A DNA stretch of 64,000 nucleotides. It comes from Mytilus edulis (taxonomy: Eukaryota; Mollusca; Bivalvia; Mytilida; Mytilidae). Made by a program: the position numbers and the translations under genes. This document shows, piece after piece, positions 32,721 to 44,308 of this stretch. The DNA is taken from NCBI RefSeq assembly GCF_963676685.1, contig NC_092348.1, positions 29,239,386 to 29,303,385 of the forward strand. Reading direction: 5' to 3'. The notes below the pieces were generated by a model that was not told the origin of the DNA, searched no databases, and saw only the letters and a list, made by a program, of their open reading frames with translations. Every line of letters starts with the position of its first letter. The first letter of the stretch is position 1.

Positions 32721-33654
32721 CCTTTAAGTAATGTCTATTCTAAAGGATGGTGTTGTTCATCTTAATGCATTTAAAATGAAGAGAAAACGTCATGAGTGAT
32801 GTCAGATAATTTTAAGTGACGTCATGACGTTACACTAAACACTCACACGTGAATCTTTTCTTCGCCATTTTATTGCAAAGAAAAATATTGCTTCCGCCAT
32901 TGCTGAGCGCCATTGACGTGGACATGTCAAGCTGATAGCTAAATTTTGTATCAGCGGTTGGATATTTTATGATTTTATACTTTAAAAAGTTCTTGGACGT
33001 TTATATCAATGAATATTAGATTAGGTCAAACACACCTTTGAAATGTCATTTACTCTACAAAGCCGACAAAACGTTGCCCGAGTTCATCCAGTTCCCCAGT
33101 TGTGAACTATACTGCAGCATGAAAAGACAAAGTTACACGAGCAACACGTTACAGAACAATTTCAATAGCTACTTGACCACACCATATATCCGTAAAATTC
33201 AATCATAAAGCAGTCGAGTGCACCGACGTGTTTCCCCTCAAAATGGCATGCAAAACCGTATCTAAAACACTATTTATGCTATATATCCCTTATGTTACAG
33301 AAAGTTTGTATTTTTCTCACCTGTTTTCATGCTGCAAATATACACATAAGGGTGCAACTGACTACTATGCCGTTCAAATGTTTATTGTTATCTGTAGAAG
33401 GAGATCGGGTGACAAAAAGTTATCACCCGTTTGAAGGAAAACTTATCATTATTCCATATAGATTTGACAAACTTGGGTAAACAGAATTATATGCTCAAAA
33501 TGAATTTTGTATTTTTTGCATATACCATATATATTTATATATTCGTTTTTTTTTTTTTATTTCAAATATTGTGGATTTAATTCTTGTTAGATTTTTACCG
33601 TATTTGTACCAATGGAAACAGAATTGGCACAGGTTTTTTTTTTTATATGTTAGG
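32721..33654. other. Single-copy-looking sequence with a CRE palindrome, no supported gene
   Basis: TGACGTCA, a perfect CRE, is near 32818. On the minus strand ATGGCGAAGAAAAGATTCACGT precedes GTGAGTG near 32841-32865, a start-plus-donor pattern. Short plus-strand frames at 33228-33480 have no recognisable domain. Confidence 0.3.
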
Positions 33655-33770
33655 TTGAATTTTTGTTGTGGCTACGAGGTCGTCGCGTCGAAGGCTACCG
33701 CGGTAGGTACGTAGCCGGCCCATCGAGGCCGCGGTTGAAACATTCTCTCGCGGTTTTTTTTAATGTCTGG
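33655..33770. other. CpG-dense cluster in AT-rich DNA
   Basis: Within about 110 bp there are well over a dozen CpG dinucleotides (for example GGTCGTCGCGTCGAAGG, CTACCGCGG, CATCGAGGCCGCGG), in sequence that is otherwise AT-rich and CpG-poor. It could be a small unmethylated regulatory patch, or the GC-rich end of a repeat. Confidence 0.5.
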
Positions 33771-33870
33771 CGATCTAAACACAAGTATTATTTTTGGTGA
33801 ATGTATTTGCTATATATAGGCTATATTCAACCAAATTAAATTGTATAAAAATAGATACATTTATTAACAG

Positions 33871-34065
33871 AAAACAAAAGCAACTGAAGAAAAAGCTATG
33901 ACCAAATTAACCAAATATACTTTAGACAAGTATGTTAGAAATCTGGTTCATGATAAAATTCCAACCATAAATCTTTTAATATATTTTGGTTATAAAGAAA
34001 GCAAATTGATGAATAGAACTTTAAAGTACACTTTCCTCTATGTTGTCAAGAAATTAAGAAAATAA
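33871..34065 (+). CDS. Exon-like open segment with stop (hypothetical)
   Basis: After a plausible acceptor (TTTATTAACAG) the frame is open for 64 codons. It encodes a basic, helix-prone peptide with AMTKLTKYTLDKYVRNLVHD and LLIYFGYKESKLMNRTLKY, ending in TAA at 34063-34065. I do not recognise it. It might be a terminal exon, a gene fragment or chance. Confidence 0.25.
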   Translation, partial: KTKATEEKAMTKLTKYTLDKYVRNLVHDKIPTINLLIYFGYKESKLMNRTLKYTFLYVVKKLRK

Positions 34066-34287
34066 ATGTGACGTACAAATTAAGATATATTCAGTGAATA
34101 TTTAAATGAGACGATTTGCATTTATACGTACATTCCAAATAACACAGATTTTAAAAAAGGGAAAGAAAAGAAGAGTTAAGACTAAGTATTCTTTTTAAAG
34201 TTAATCTAAGGAAGAGTTGTTTTTCTATTATTTTCTCAAGACAACACGAAACTCACTCTTCATCAAGACCATGTCAATATTATCGAA

Positions 34288-34412
34288 GCAGGGGCGGATC
34301 TAGCCATTTTAAAAAGGGGGTGTTCCAACTATATGTCCCCATTCAAATGCATTGATCGTCCAAAAAGGGGGTTCCGACCCCCAGAACCCTCCCCCTGGAT
34401 CCGCCACTGCTA
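34288..34412. mobile_element. MITE family B2
   Basis: AGGGGCGGATCTAGCCATTT and CTGGATCCGCCACTG are inverted ends, with ATTCAAATGCATTGATCG inside as in the 20.5 and 43.6 kb copies. Confidence 0.8.
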
Positions 34413-34736
34413 AGTGCCCAGCCATTATCATGCAGCAGTTGGTCAATAAAGATGTATTTAGGCAGTATATTTTTAATTATGCATGTTAAATGTACCAAAA
34501 ATGCATAGTTGCCCATTCATTTTTATAATATGTTTTCATTATCGAATATTTCCCCTCTATGAATTGGTCAAAAACAATCGAATGAAAATTTATCTATATC
34601 ATTCTGCCATTTTTATTCTTTAAGGAAAATAGCTTTTTTTAGAGACTAAAATACCTGCTTTTAGAAAAACTACCTAATTTTAGACTTAATTGGAATACAC
34701 AAATATCTAAAATAACTTCAATGACTTGCCTTTTAG

Positions 34737-34998
34737 TATGTTGTGTTCATCTTCCAAATACTTAACGAAAAATGTTCTTTTAAAATTTGTACATATCATA
34801 TTTAAAGAAAAACAATTTGGACATGAAATTAATATTAAAAGACGTAGAAGAATACACGGTGGGAAAGATACCCATGTGCAATTATTTGTGTCGCAAGCTT
34901 TAATGAGATGTTCCGCGACAAGAAATCTGCGACCAATTCATTTGGGAGATATAACTTCAAATTTACAATTAATAGCACGCTACATGGATTGTGATTCG
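34737..34998 (+). CDS. Exon-like open segment (hypothetical)
   Basis: An acceptor-like TGCCTTTTAG leads into an open frame with KEKQFGHEINIKRRRRIHGG, HVQLFVSQALMRC and RPIHLGDITSNLQLIARYMD. A possible donor TCG|GTAATT follows at 34998, just before an in-frame stop. The composition (mixed charged and aliphatic, RRRR cluster) looks more protein-like than neighbouring frames, but I cannot name a family. It lies about 0.7 kb downstream of the 33871-34065 segment on the same strand. Confidence 0.3.
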
Positions 34999-35009
34999 GT
35001 AATTTAGAA

Positions 35010-36270
35010 CACTGATATATGTTTTTTTAACGACATTTAAATTATTTTAGCCATTCTACCCCCGCAACTATTAATTAAAGTCAATAATTTCAAGATGTAT
35101 ATCGTCTGACTATTAGTTAAAGCAAAGACATTGACATTATATATTTGTTCATATATATTTTTTTGAAAATATTACTCATTACACAATAAATTATAAACTA
35201 CATTTTGTATTTCGGTTTAAATAAATACCTTTGCATAAAGATTTGTAAAAATATGCAGTGGTAATGTTAATTTGAATCAGAGATCTAAAATAATTTCAAT
35301 TAAATGTCACAGAAGACTTGTTATCTAAAATTAACCTTGATTTAAGATAAGCTAAAAATACTGAGAGAAAGTAGTTGTAAGGTTTGACACACAAGATATA
35401 TTTATAGAAGTTGTTTCCTTACAAACGAGAAAATAGCACGCGAATAATGCAATATAGATTTCCTAATAAATGTTTGGTTTTGACGTCTAACTCACAAATG
35501 ACTTATTTATGTGTAATGCACTTGGAAAAAATACAGATAGGGTTATAAAGAAAAGATGACACATTAAAAAAATTCTAAAACCACTGAGAACTTTCCTCTA
35601 AGCTGTGCTAAAATTCCCGAATCCTAGCTGGATTGACGTTTGAGTATGCAAGCCTTTGGCAAATGATTAAAATGGAGGGAATCAAAAAAGTTTATAATAC
35701 CAATATAACCCTTTTTTTAGTGTTGAATTTGTGTTGTCTCAGAATCATGTACATCCTACATACTATGCATGTTTCCATATTAGGACTAAGTTTCATATAG
35801 ATTCAAAGAACCGTCTTTTTATTTAGGAGTTACGATGAAAAGGTAGGAACCGGACAGGGTCAAAATTTTCTAAGTTCAATAGGGCATTTCTCTAAAAATA
35901 TATACTACAAATATGCACATCTGCATGCGATGTTATCATATTATGGATGTGCAGAGATGTAAATCTGGAACACCAAGGGCCAAATCAGATCACCAGACAG
36001 AGCAATGCGACTAAACAAAAATTAAGGAAACGACTCCATATGCTATGTCCTTTAATCATGTTATTCTAAAATACAGTTGACATGAATTATGATAATGATT
36101 GATGGTTGTATGCCTAATGTTAACTTACACATTTTTTATAATGCAAATGTAACAGTAAAGAAACTGTTTGTGAGCCGAATAAAGAATATATGGCTGACCA
36201 ATGCATTTTATAAACTTTAAAATTTTGAAATTTCTTAATTCAATACATTATTCTGGACTTAATCTTAAGT
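35010..36270. other. Intergenic, no gene seen
   Basis: AT-rich sequence without recognisable coding, repeat or RNA features. Confidence 0.45.
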
Positions 36271-36412
36271 ATAAAAAAAGATATGGTATGATTGCCAATG
36301 AGACAACTCTTCACAAGAGACCAAATGACACAGAAATTAACAACTCTAGGTCACCGTACGACCTTCAACCATGAGCAAATGGCGAACCGCCAGCTATAGT
36401 CAGCTATAAAAG
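36271..36412 (+). repeat. Dispersed repeat A, partial copy
   Basis: It begins AAAAAAGATATGGTATGATT and includes AGGTCACCGTACGACCTTC and AGTCAGCTATAAAAG. Confidence 0.8.
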
Positions 36413-37385
36413 TTTGGTTTGTTGTGCAGAATATATATTACCACACCCACAAACTGTTGGACAGAGAATGTTAAAATTGCAACTATTATTTACTTTAGAG
36501 ATCTTTAGATTACCTTTACAAGATTCACTTCCTTGATGGCCGATACATGTATGGAGTACTCTTGGTTTACATTAAATGTAATTCACTAGTACTTAGACCT
36601 GCTTTATGTCCTGATTGTGTAAGGTTCAAAATGTCACGTTTATTCGTGTTCATTCAGATTTTTTAATTTGTTTCGCTTCGAACGACGTTTGAACTGTAAT
36701 AACTATGTTTACAACTGTCGCTCAAATGAAGAAGTTTGGTGCCACTTTAACATATACAGTTATAGTCAATAACTTTCCTTTTGCGATATCCCATATTAAC
36801 AATGTTGCCATATCAAATGTATTGTAAAATGACGTATCTGTAATGTTGCATAGATAAGGTTTTGGATTTTCGAATATTTTAGCCTCAAGCATTCTTGAAG
36901 AGATATTTATTGTTCACGTAATAGTCGTGTGTATATATATCAAGATGGAATAGAGTTGATAAAAGTAGACAAGAAGGAACTATAACAGAGTTACAATATT
37001 CTAAATCGTATTCAAGTAAACTGGAATCCGCTTGTATTACGCTTCACCGCTTTACTGTGAACAAAGTGTAGTACTGTAGTCAGCAGAGAACCAGCTTAGT
37101 ACTCAAATGCATAAACACAATACTTAATAACTTAAGAAATCTCCCCAAGATTTATAAATATTTTTTACGGAATGACTGCTACACTAGCAGGAAGTTTTGG
37201 GGTTCCTTAAATCCTGGCTCCTGCTTTCATATACAAAATATATTAACCAAGTCAAGAACATTACTATCCTCAATTTCTCAAATGAAACTCGTTTTGGATT
37301 CAACATTAACCGTAACAGTGATATTGATATTTATTATTGATAAACATTGTAGTTTTATTAAATTTTTTCCTACGCATATGTATAC
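36413..37385. other. Intergenic with a repeat C fragment
   Basis: GGTTTTGGATTTTCGAATAT and AGCCTCAAGCATTCTTGAAGA (about 36858-36902) match repeat C. No gene is seen. Confidence 0.45.
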
Positions 37386-37800
37386 ATAGATATAAGAAGA
37401 TGTGCATGGTATGATTGCCAATGAGACAACTCTCCATCCAAGTCACAATTCATAAAGGTAAACCATTATAGGTCAAGGTTCGGTCTTCAACACGGAGCCT
37501 TGGCTCACATCGAACTATAAAGGGTCCCCAAAATTACTAACTAGTGTAAAATCATTCAAACGGGAAAATCAACGGTATAATCTATAAAAAATAATAAAAC
37601 GAGATAGGAGAAACATTTATGAACCACATCAACAAACGACACTACTGAACCTAAAACAGGTGCAAACAATTGCAGCGGTTTTAAACTTTTAATGTTACCA
37701 AACCTTCACCCTTATCTGAAGCAATAGTGTAACAACATGCACAACATAGAATGATACACTATAACATATCAATTGAAATGGCTAAATTCAATCAAAAGAC
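37386..37800 (+). repeat. Dispersed repeat A subtype
   Basis: It has AAGAAGATGTGCATGGTATG, CAATGAGACAACTCTCCATC, ACCATTATAGGTCAAGGTTC and CATTCAAACGGGAAAATCAA. This subtype matches in reverse the copy at 56565-56885. Confidence 0.75.
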
Positions 37801-38089
37801 ATATTAACGCAAGTGAACATTCACTGAACGATTAAATTTGATCTATGATACAATGTAAATACAAAATCAATGAAATAAGGGACAAATAATTAAAGTAACA
37901 GGATTATACCACTGTGAAATGTTAAGAAGTTTCAGAAAAACAATAACCTTGAATAAAAATCCGCTATTTACAATAATATTATAGGAAAATGAAAATAATT
38001 TTGTTGTTAGGTATACTCTTGAAATGGAGAAGGAAATATTTTTACAACATAAATAATTTTGATGTTCAATCATAGTAAGAAGAAGTGAA

Positions 38090-38341
38090 AGTTTATAGTA
38101 TAGTAAGGTCCAATTAACAAGAAAGTCTATTCCTCCAATAATTTATAGTATAGTAAGGTCCAATTAACAAGAAAGTCTATTCCTCCAATAATTTATAGTA
38201 TAGTAAGGTCCAATAAACAAGAAAGTCTATTCCTCAAATAATTTATAGTGTAGTAAGGTCCAATTAACAAGAAAGTCTATTCCTCCAATAATTTATAGTA
38301 TAGTAAGGTCCAATTAACAAGAAAGTCTATTCCTCCAATCC
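38090..38341 (+). repeat. 50 bp tandem repeat, five copies
   Basis: The phrase TAGTAAGGTCCAATTAACAA begins at 38101, 38151, 38201 (AATAAACAA variant), 38251 and 38301, an exact 50 bp period with few substitutions. It sits just left of an inverted-repeat element. Confidence 0.95.
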
Positions 38342-38374
38342 AATGCCTTCTTGCGATCATATATATACAAATTT

Positions 38375-38952
38375 GGAGTAGGTCCAGTAAGACCCTTTTT
38401 TGGCCCCAAAATATAGCAGTTTTACAAAATTGTTAAAATGTAAACTTTTAGTTTATTATTGGACAGTAGAATGCTTCTGCTACACAAATATGGGCTGTTT
38501 TTGACAATACAACGAATAAATATCGGGTACTAACACCATCAAGTCATGCTAAACTACTAAAATCTTCACAATTCTAGCATTTTAGTCAAATTTTAGACGG
38601 TTTTCGTGTAAAACGAAATTGGCCGCATTCGTGTTCATCCTTAATATTGAAATGTAAGTTGTATTTTATGATAATTCATAACATATATAAAGATTGAGGA
38701 TGAACACAGATGCAGCCACTTTCATTTTTGACAAAAACCATCTGAAAAGCGACATTTTTCGGCATATTTGGTAGATTTTTCATATTTGAGCTTGAATCGG
38801 ATCGTTTTTAATGACTAAATCAGTTAAAATCTTTCACAAAAACTAATTGATTCAAATAAAATAGACACTTAAGTGTTTAAAAAGTGGTCAAAATCTTTCG
38901 TCAGATGAACCTGAAATTTGAGGCCAAAATCGGTCCTTACCGGACCTACTCC
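38375..38952. mobile_element. DNA transposon-like element with about 33 bp inverted ends
   Basis: The left end GGAGTAGGTCCAGTAAGACC, continuing into a GGCCCC block, is mirrored by GGTCCTTACCGGACCTACTCC preceded by GAGGCCAAAATC. TTT lies immediately outside both ends (left ..ATTT, right TTTGAT), a possible 3 bp duplication. It spans 578 bp and no transposase is present. Confidence 0.75.
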
Positions 38953-39009
38953 TTTGATACGTCCTTACTATAATGAATTGAACGCTTCACGAAAACAAAT
39001 CTGTTTTTA

Positions 39010-39083
39010 TACGCCCGTCAAAATTTTGACGGGACGTATTATGGTATACAAATGTCCGGTGTCCGTCCGTCTGTCTGTCGTAC

Positions 39084-39115
<32 letters not shown>

Positions 39116-40240
39116 CATCTGTCTGTCCGGCGTAAACATGTCGCACCGTAACTTGAGAACGACTTATCTAAATTTCATGAAACTTAATAGAGTTGTTTTT
39201 TATGATGGTCAAATGATCTGTATACTTTTTGGTGAAAATAAGATTTAAACTTTTTGAGTTACGGCTCTTTGTAACTAAAACAGGGGTGTGTTTTTTTTCA
39301 CATGTCGCACCGTATCTCAAAAACGATTCTTGATTATTGCTTAAAACTTTACACACATCTTAGTTATATTAATCTTAATATCTGTATACTTTTTGGTGAT
39401 GATTCAAAATTTCATTTTTGAGTTATTGAGTATTTTGTAAAAAAAGGGGGAGGGTTTTTTACATGTCGCGCCGTATCTCAAAAACGATTTATGATTATTG
39501 CTTAAAACTTTACACACTTCTTTGTTATATTAATCTAAAGATCTGTATACTTTTTGGTGATGATTCAAAATTTCATTTTTGAGTTATTGAGTATTTTGTA
39601 AAAAAGGGGGAGGGTTTTTTACATGTCGCGCCGTATATCAAAAACGATTTATGATTATATATATATTGCTTAAAACTTTACACACTTCTTTGTTATATTA
39701 ATCTTAAGATCTGTATACTTTTTGGTGATGATTCAAAATTTCATTTTTGAGTTATTGAGTATTTTGTAAAAAAAAGGGGGAGGGGGATTTTACATGTCGT
39801 GCCGTATCTCAAAAGCGATTTATGATTATTGCTTAAAACTTTACACATTTCTTTGTTATATTAATCTAAAGATCTGTATACTTTTTGGTGATGACTTAAA
39901 ATTTTATTTTTGAGTTATTGAGTATTTTGTAAAATAGGGGAGGGTTTTTTTTACATGTCGCGCCGTATCTCAAAAACAATTTATGATTATTGCTTGAAAC
40001 TGTGCACACTTCTTTGTTATATTAATCTAAAGATCTGTATACTTTTTGGTTTGATTCAAAATTTTATTTTAGTGATATTTGTAAAAAAAAACAGGGTGGG
40101 GGTTCACATGTCCCGCCGTGTCTCAAAAGCAATAAATGGTAATTGCTTAAAACTTTCTCAGAAACTATTTATGATTATTGCATAAAACTTCCACACAAGA
40201 CGTCGGACGTATCATGCGCTCATGGCGCAGCTGTTTATTA
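39010..40240 (+). repeat. About 160 bp tandem array with hairpin head
   Basis: The region opens with ACGCCCGTCAAAATTTTGAC, a short palindrome, then a GTCCGTCTGTCTGTC microsatellite. CATGTCGC-type phrases recur at 39137, 39301, 39462, 39622, 39793, 39954 and 40107, spaced 153-171 bp. Each unit includes ATCTGTATACTTTTTGGTGA and TTGAGTTATTGAGTATTTTG. It closes with GACGTCGGACGTATCATGCG. The short open frames here belong to the repeat. Confidence 0.92.
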
Positions 40241-40890
40241 AAGATGCGGTTACTTTATTCCGCTAAAACCAAGCTTAGTATAAAAATAGAATAACGCAAC
40301 GTTAGATAATAATTGCTACTACCGGGTAAAAATTTGACAGAAAAAAATCTTAGAAATGCTGAAATAAATATGTCAAATAATATATGAAAAATAAAGATTG
40401 TTTCTCAAATTTTCGGATTATGATAGAGAAACAATAAAAAATATAATTTATATCTATATCATTTGATACATGAATTATTGCTTACCCTCTATTGTAAGCC
40501 AGAACCTACAGACACTGAAAACGTACACAGGAACCTTGGAAAACTGATAAGAAATATTCACGATTCTGGTCTTATTTAAACCAAGACATGATTTGGTCTA
40601 ATGACATAATAGCATAAACAGACAAGTATTTACAAACTTTCGCGTGATTTGAAGCAATTTGGCCCTGAAGGATAACCACTGGCAGACTGGAGCAACAGAA
40701 AAAAAGTACAGAATTAACATGAATGACGAATGTAAAAAAAATTTCGTATCGATACATGTGAATAACTTACAAATATGTTTGCTGTCACTTTTCTTGTTTC
40801 ATAGCAAATCTTTGTTTTCATTTGATAACATTTATGTTACAATTTAGATGCATTCAAATTCACGTAAAGTGTTGAAGTAATGTTAGTTTC
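40241..40890. other. Intergenic, no gene seen
   Basis: AT-rich sequence. Overlapping 60-codon frames on both strands near 40572-40847 carry no recognisable features. Confidence 0.4.
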
Positions 40891-41047
40891 AGTGGCGGAT
40901 CCAGAAATTTTTATAAGTGGGGGCCCACTGACTGCCTTAGAGGGTCCCGCTCCCGTCATGCTTCAGTGATTCCCTATATAAGCAAACATTTTTTTTCTCA
41001 AAAGAGGGGCCCGCCCGGCCCCCCTGTCCCCCTAAATCCGCCTCTGA
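40891..41047. mobile_element. MITE family B1
   Basis: AGTGGCGGATCCAGAAATTT and CCCTAAATCCGCCTCTGAG are the termini. The interior closely matches the 2821-2984 copy, including TGCTTCAGTGATTCCCTATA. Confidence 0.85.
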
Positions 41048-41389
41048 GTTTGAGGTTTCTAAGCGTACGAAGGTATACAAGTTTTGACCGATATTATTTT
41101 CGGATTAGAAACTTAGACATGTTAAAAAAATAACAAATTTTAATCTAGAAATTCAATTTATTTGTATGCATGAACGTTAATTTTTATGAAGAATATTATT
41201 TTAGTTTATTTCATAGATGTAACTTTTTTTAAACACTGAACATATTTGCTTTAATTCAAAATTGCAATAAAAAGTTTTATAAGGGGGGGATGAATTAAAT
41301 CGTTTACTGTTTATTAAACTCACCAATTTTTATTCTGCAATGATAAAATGAGTATATCTTAATGAAATGTAAGGAAAAAGCTATCGTAC

Positions 41390-41585
41390 AAAAAAGAAGA
41401 TGTGGTATGGTTGCCAATGAGACAACTCTCTACAAGAGACAAAATGACACATAAATTAACAACTATAGGTCACCGTACAACCTTCGACAATGAGCAATGC
41501 CCATACCGCATAGTCAGCTATAAAAGCCTCCGAAATGACAATGAAATACAATTTGCAAACGGGAAAACTAACGTCTTCTTTTAAT
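41390..41585 (+). repeat. Dispersed repeat A copy
   Basis: It has AAAGAAGATGTGGTATGGTT, ACTATAGGTCACCGTACAAC, CATACCGCATAGTCAGCTAT and ACGGGAAAACTAACG in order. Confidence 0.85.
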
Positions 41586-41735
41586 TTCAATGTCCTCCGA
41601 CTTTCTAAATCGTCGCTCAAATAATTGTGTTTTCCCTGAAGAATTTAAAACATGAGAATTAACCATTAAGCATGAACAGAAGATCGGTTACATAATGTGA
41701 ACTGCATTAATTTTATTAAAGTAAAACAAGAGGTC

Positions 41736-41906
41736 TTTGTTGTAGTATACTTTGTTGTAGTATACTTTGTTGTAGTATACTTTGTTGTAGTATACTTTGT
41801 TGTAGTATACTTTGTTGTAGTATACTTTGTTGTAGTATACTTTGTTGTAGTATACTTTGTTGTAGTATACTTTGTTGTAGTATACTTTGTTGTAGTATAC
41901 TTTGTT
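41736..41906 (+). repeat. 15 bp tandem repeat, 11 copies
   Basis: The unit TTTGTTGTAGTATAC is repeated 11 times without any substitution (41736-41900), plus a 6-base partial unit. As 15 is a multiple of three, the frame stays open as an FVVVY repeat, but this is a sequence consequence, not evidence of a protein. Confidence 0.97.
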
Positions 41907-42984
41907 AATTTTTCGTGCAGTAATCCTTAATTATTTTAATAACATGTCATCTGTACGACAAATTACGGTACATAAAAAGGATCAGACTTTTTAAAAGAAA
42001 CTTGAACAAATAATCCAGTTGATATGGAAACTTATGTCTTACGACCTAATTCTTTGCTAAATGAGAGTATTTATATCTAGATTACCGTAATAAAAAGATT
42101 GTCATGTAAATATGGGAAAAGTATGCATATGAAATACCGCTCTAGAGTGAAAACCAGTGCTTATTGCAATGCAAATCCTAAAACTGTCAGGCCAATGTGT
42201 TTCGTCATTAACTAATGGTAATGCAAAGAATGGTTGTGACATTTTTTGCTACGGCCATCAGATAGAAGAATACCGAGTTTGACATTGACAAGGACAGCTT
42301 TCAAATACATATTTAATGTTTTATTGAACTACCTTTGTTAAACATCAAAGTCTGCTTATTGGAAAAATTTTAAAATTCACCAAAATTGATAAGACAATGA
42401 AAGACTTCAAACACATAAAGTTTTTGACATTACCAAATGGCAATATTATAAAAATGTATTTCGAAATAAATGTTTTGCCACCTTCTGCAAGAAGAATACT
42501 GAAATTATGTATTAGCCATATCAGAAAATGACTGTTAGTCTAAAATATTTTTTATTAAAATTTGGTGTTATGAAATTAATAATTCATTTTGAAATAAGGA
42601 ATGTGTCTTCTTCGTGCATATCTCTGAATCGTTGACTGGGTTTAACTATACTTTGGGTCTTTTTTGTTACATCTGCGTGTCAACGTTTGAATGACGTTTA
42701 AAAAGTTTCAAGATATGTGGAATACGAGCATCTTTGAAGAGCCATTAATAGCCGAATTGTATATTGGAGTAATTCTAAAATACATTTGATTTTTGGTCAA
42801 ATCGAGCCCAAAATTGTACCTTGTTTGTGAATTTAATTCTAACAGCTATTTAACCCTACCTTAACCTTAGTGATAGTATAATCGAACATATTAATATAAT
42901 TACTTGTGAAACAATGTAATTTTGTACGAGGCAATATAAACACATTTACATTATCCATATACAAATAAAGAGATTTGGTATGAA
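41907..42984. other. Intergenic with a repeat C fragment
   Basis: A repeat C piece (GGAATGTGTCTTCTTCGTGC, GGAATACGAGCATCTTTGAAG) spans about 42598-42750. Otherwise there is no gene. Confidence 0.45.
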
Positions 42985-43350
42985 TATAAAAAAGAAGATG
43001 TGGTATGATTGCCAATGAGACAACTATCCACAAAAGACCAAAATGTAACAGACATTAACAACTATAGGTCACCGTACGGCCTTCAACAATGAGCAAAGCC
43101 CATACCGCATAGTCAGCCAGTAAGAAAACTATCCACCAGGGTCCAAATGAACTGGATGTTAGCATTGAAAGACCACCGTTCTGCCTTCAACACAGAGAAA
43201 AAAATCATACCGTAAGGTCTGCTAAAAAAGGCCCCGACATGAAACATGTGAAACAATTCAAACAAGAAAACTAACGACATAGTCATAACAAAACGAGAAC
43301 AAATTAACAGAGATGAACCAAGTGCAACGACAATCACTGAACTACAAGCT
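42985..43350 (+). repeat. Dispersed repeat A copy with internal rearrangement
   Basis: Repeat A sequence from AAAAAAGAAGATGTGGTATG to GCATAGTCAGCCAGTAAG. Then repeat A-like phrases resume out of order (ACCACCGTTCTGCCTTCAAC, AATTCAAACAAGAAAACTAA), suggesting two abutting copies. Confidence 0.7.
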
Positions 43351-43576
43351 CCTATATATATGTAGATATTCCTCCATTTAATATCTCTGTCGATAATCCT
43401 TTCTACGTACGAATAAAAACACATACGTTGACTCTACACCAATTATCACTCTATCAAGATTATTCTAGTAATTAATTCCTTGATACACGCGAATGTGATA
43501 TACAAGTCAACCAGTACAATATGAAAGATATTAAGTTGGCAGAAGAATTATCTATACCATATCCTTGTAGCTCAGG

Positions 43577-43742
43577 GGCGGATGCAGGAATTTTCGAAAG
43601 GGGGGGTGCTAACCCAGGGCAAAGGGGGGGGGGGGGTGCAGGGGGGGTGCAAAACATATGTCCCGATACAAATGCATTGATCGGCAAAAATAAAGGGGGG
43701 GTGCGCACCCCCGGACCCCCCCCCCCCTGGATCCGCCACTGT
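43577..43742. mobile_element. MITE family B2
   Basis: AGGGGCGGATGCAGGAATTT and CTGGATCCGCCACTGTAGC bound G- and C-tract blocks with ACAAATGCATTGATCGGC inside. Confidence 0.85.
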
Positions 43743-43914
43743 AGCTACTTAAACGCCCAGGACATTATAAAAAAATACTTTAATTTATAATTTACACCCT
43801 TCTGCTATGTAGTTCCCTCAACCTTAGGGATGGTAAAGTTCATTATATTAATATCATTTATAAAATAATTGTAATTTAATAGTGCAAACTTTATCCTTTA
43901 TCTTTGTCGATTAT

Positions 43915-44112
43915 ATTGACTGATTGATTGGTAGTTAATGCCACTTTCAAGACTATTACATGCTATTTCGTGGTGGTTAGTTTTTTATTGGATTTTTTTT
44001 GTTCCCGGAGTGCCTGAAGAGAAGCACCGACCTTTGGTAGTAAAACTGACAAGTTTTGTCTATTTTGATTGGAGACGAGCACATCTGCCACGTGTGAGAT
44101 TCGAACTCACAA
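43915..44112 (-). repeat. SINE-like repeat with tRNA-type B box
   Basis: On the minus strand the head has GTGAGTTCGAATCTCACACG, a good match to a Pol III B box (GTTCGAATC). A matching A box is not clear. The body is shared with the partial copy at 31205-31330. Limits are approximate. Confidence 0.45.
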
Positions 44113-44308
44113 TCTCGTTTAAATACAATTTCATCAGAATCATATTTACTGATCGTAAAAACATCAACTATTTAACTGATACATATTTTTGAGTTTTGCT
44201 TGCATAACACCCCAATATACTGTAAAATAACTTTTTTTTAAAAAGATTTTCCAGAATTTGTATCCCATTTATTACTGATCACATGGAGGCGAAATATAAA
44301 TAACTCAC

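Noticed and set aside
38101-38340. Regular 50 bp repeats considered as a CRISPR array
   Set aside because: The whole unit is repeated without variable spacers, and the context is eukaryotic.
41697-41930. Open frame coding FVVVY repeats
   Set aside because: It comes from the perfect 15 bp microsatellite and has no unique protein sequence.
43472-43790. Pro-rich and Gly-rich frames on both strands
   Set aside because: They come from the G and C tracts of a family B2 MITE.
44097-44107. Possible functional tRNA gene from the GTTCGAATC B box
   Set aside because: No cloverleaf, no clear A box and no acceptor stem; the surrounding sequence is a dispersed repeat, so a SINE is more likely.
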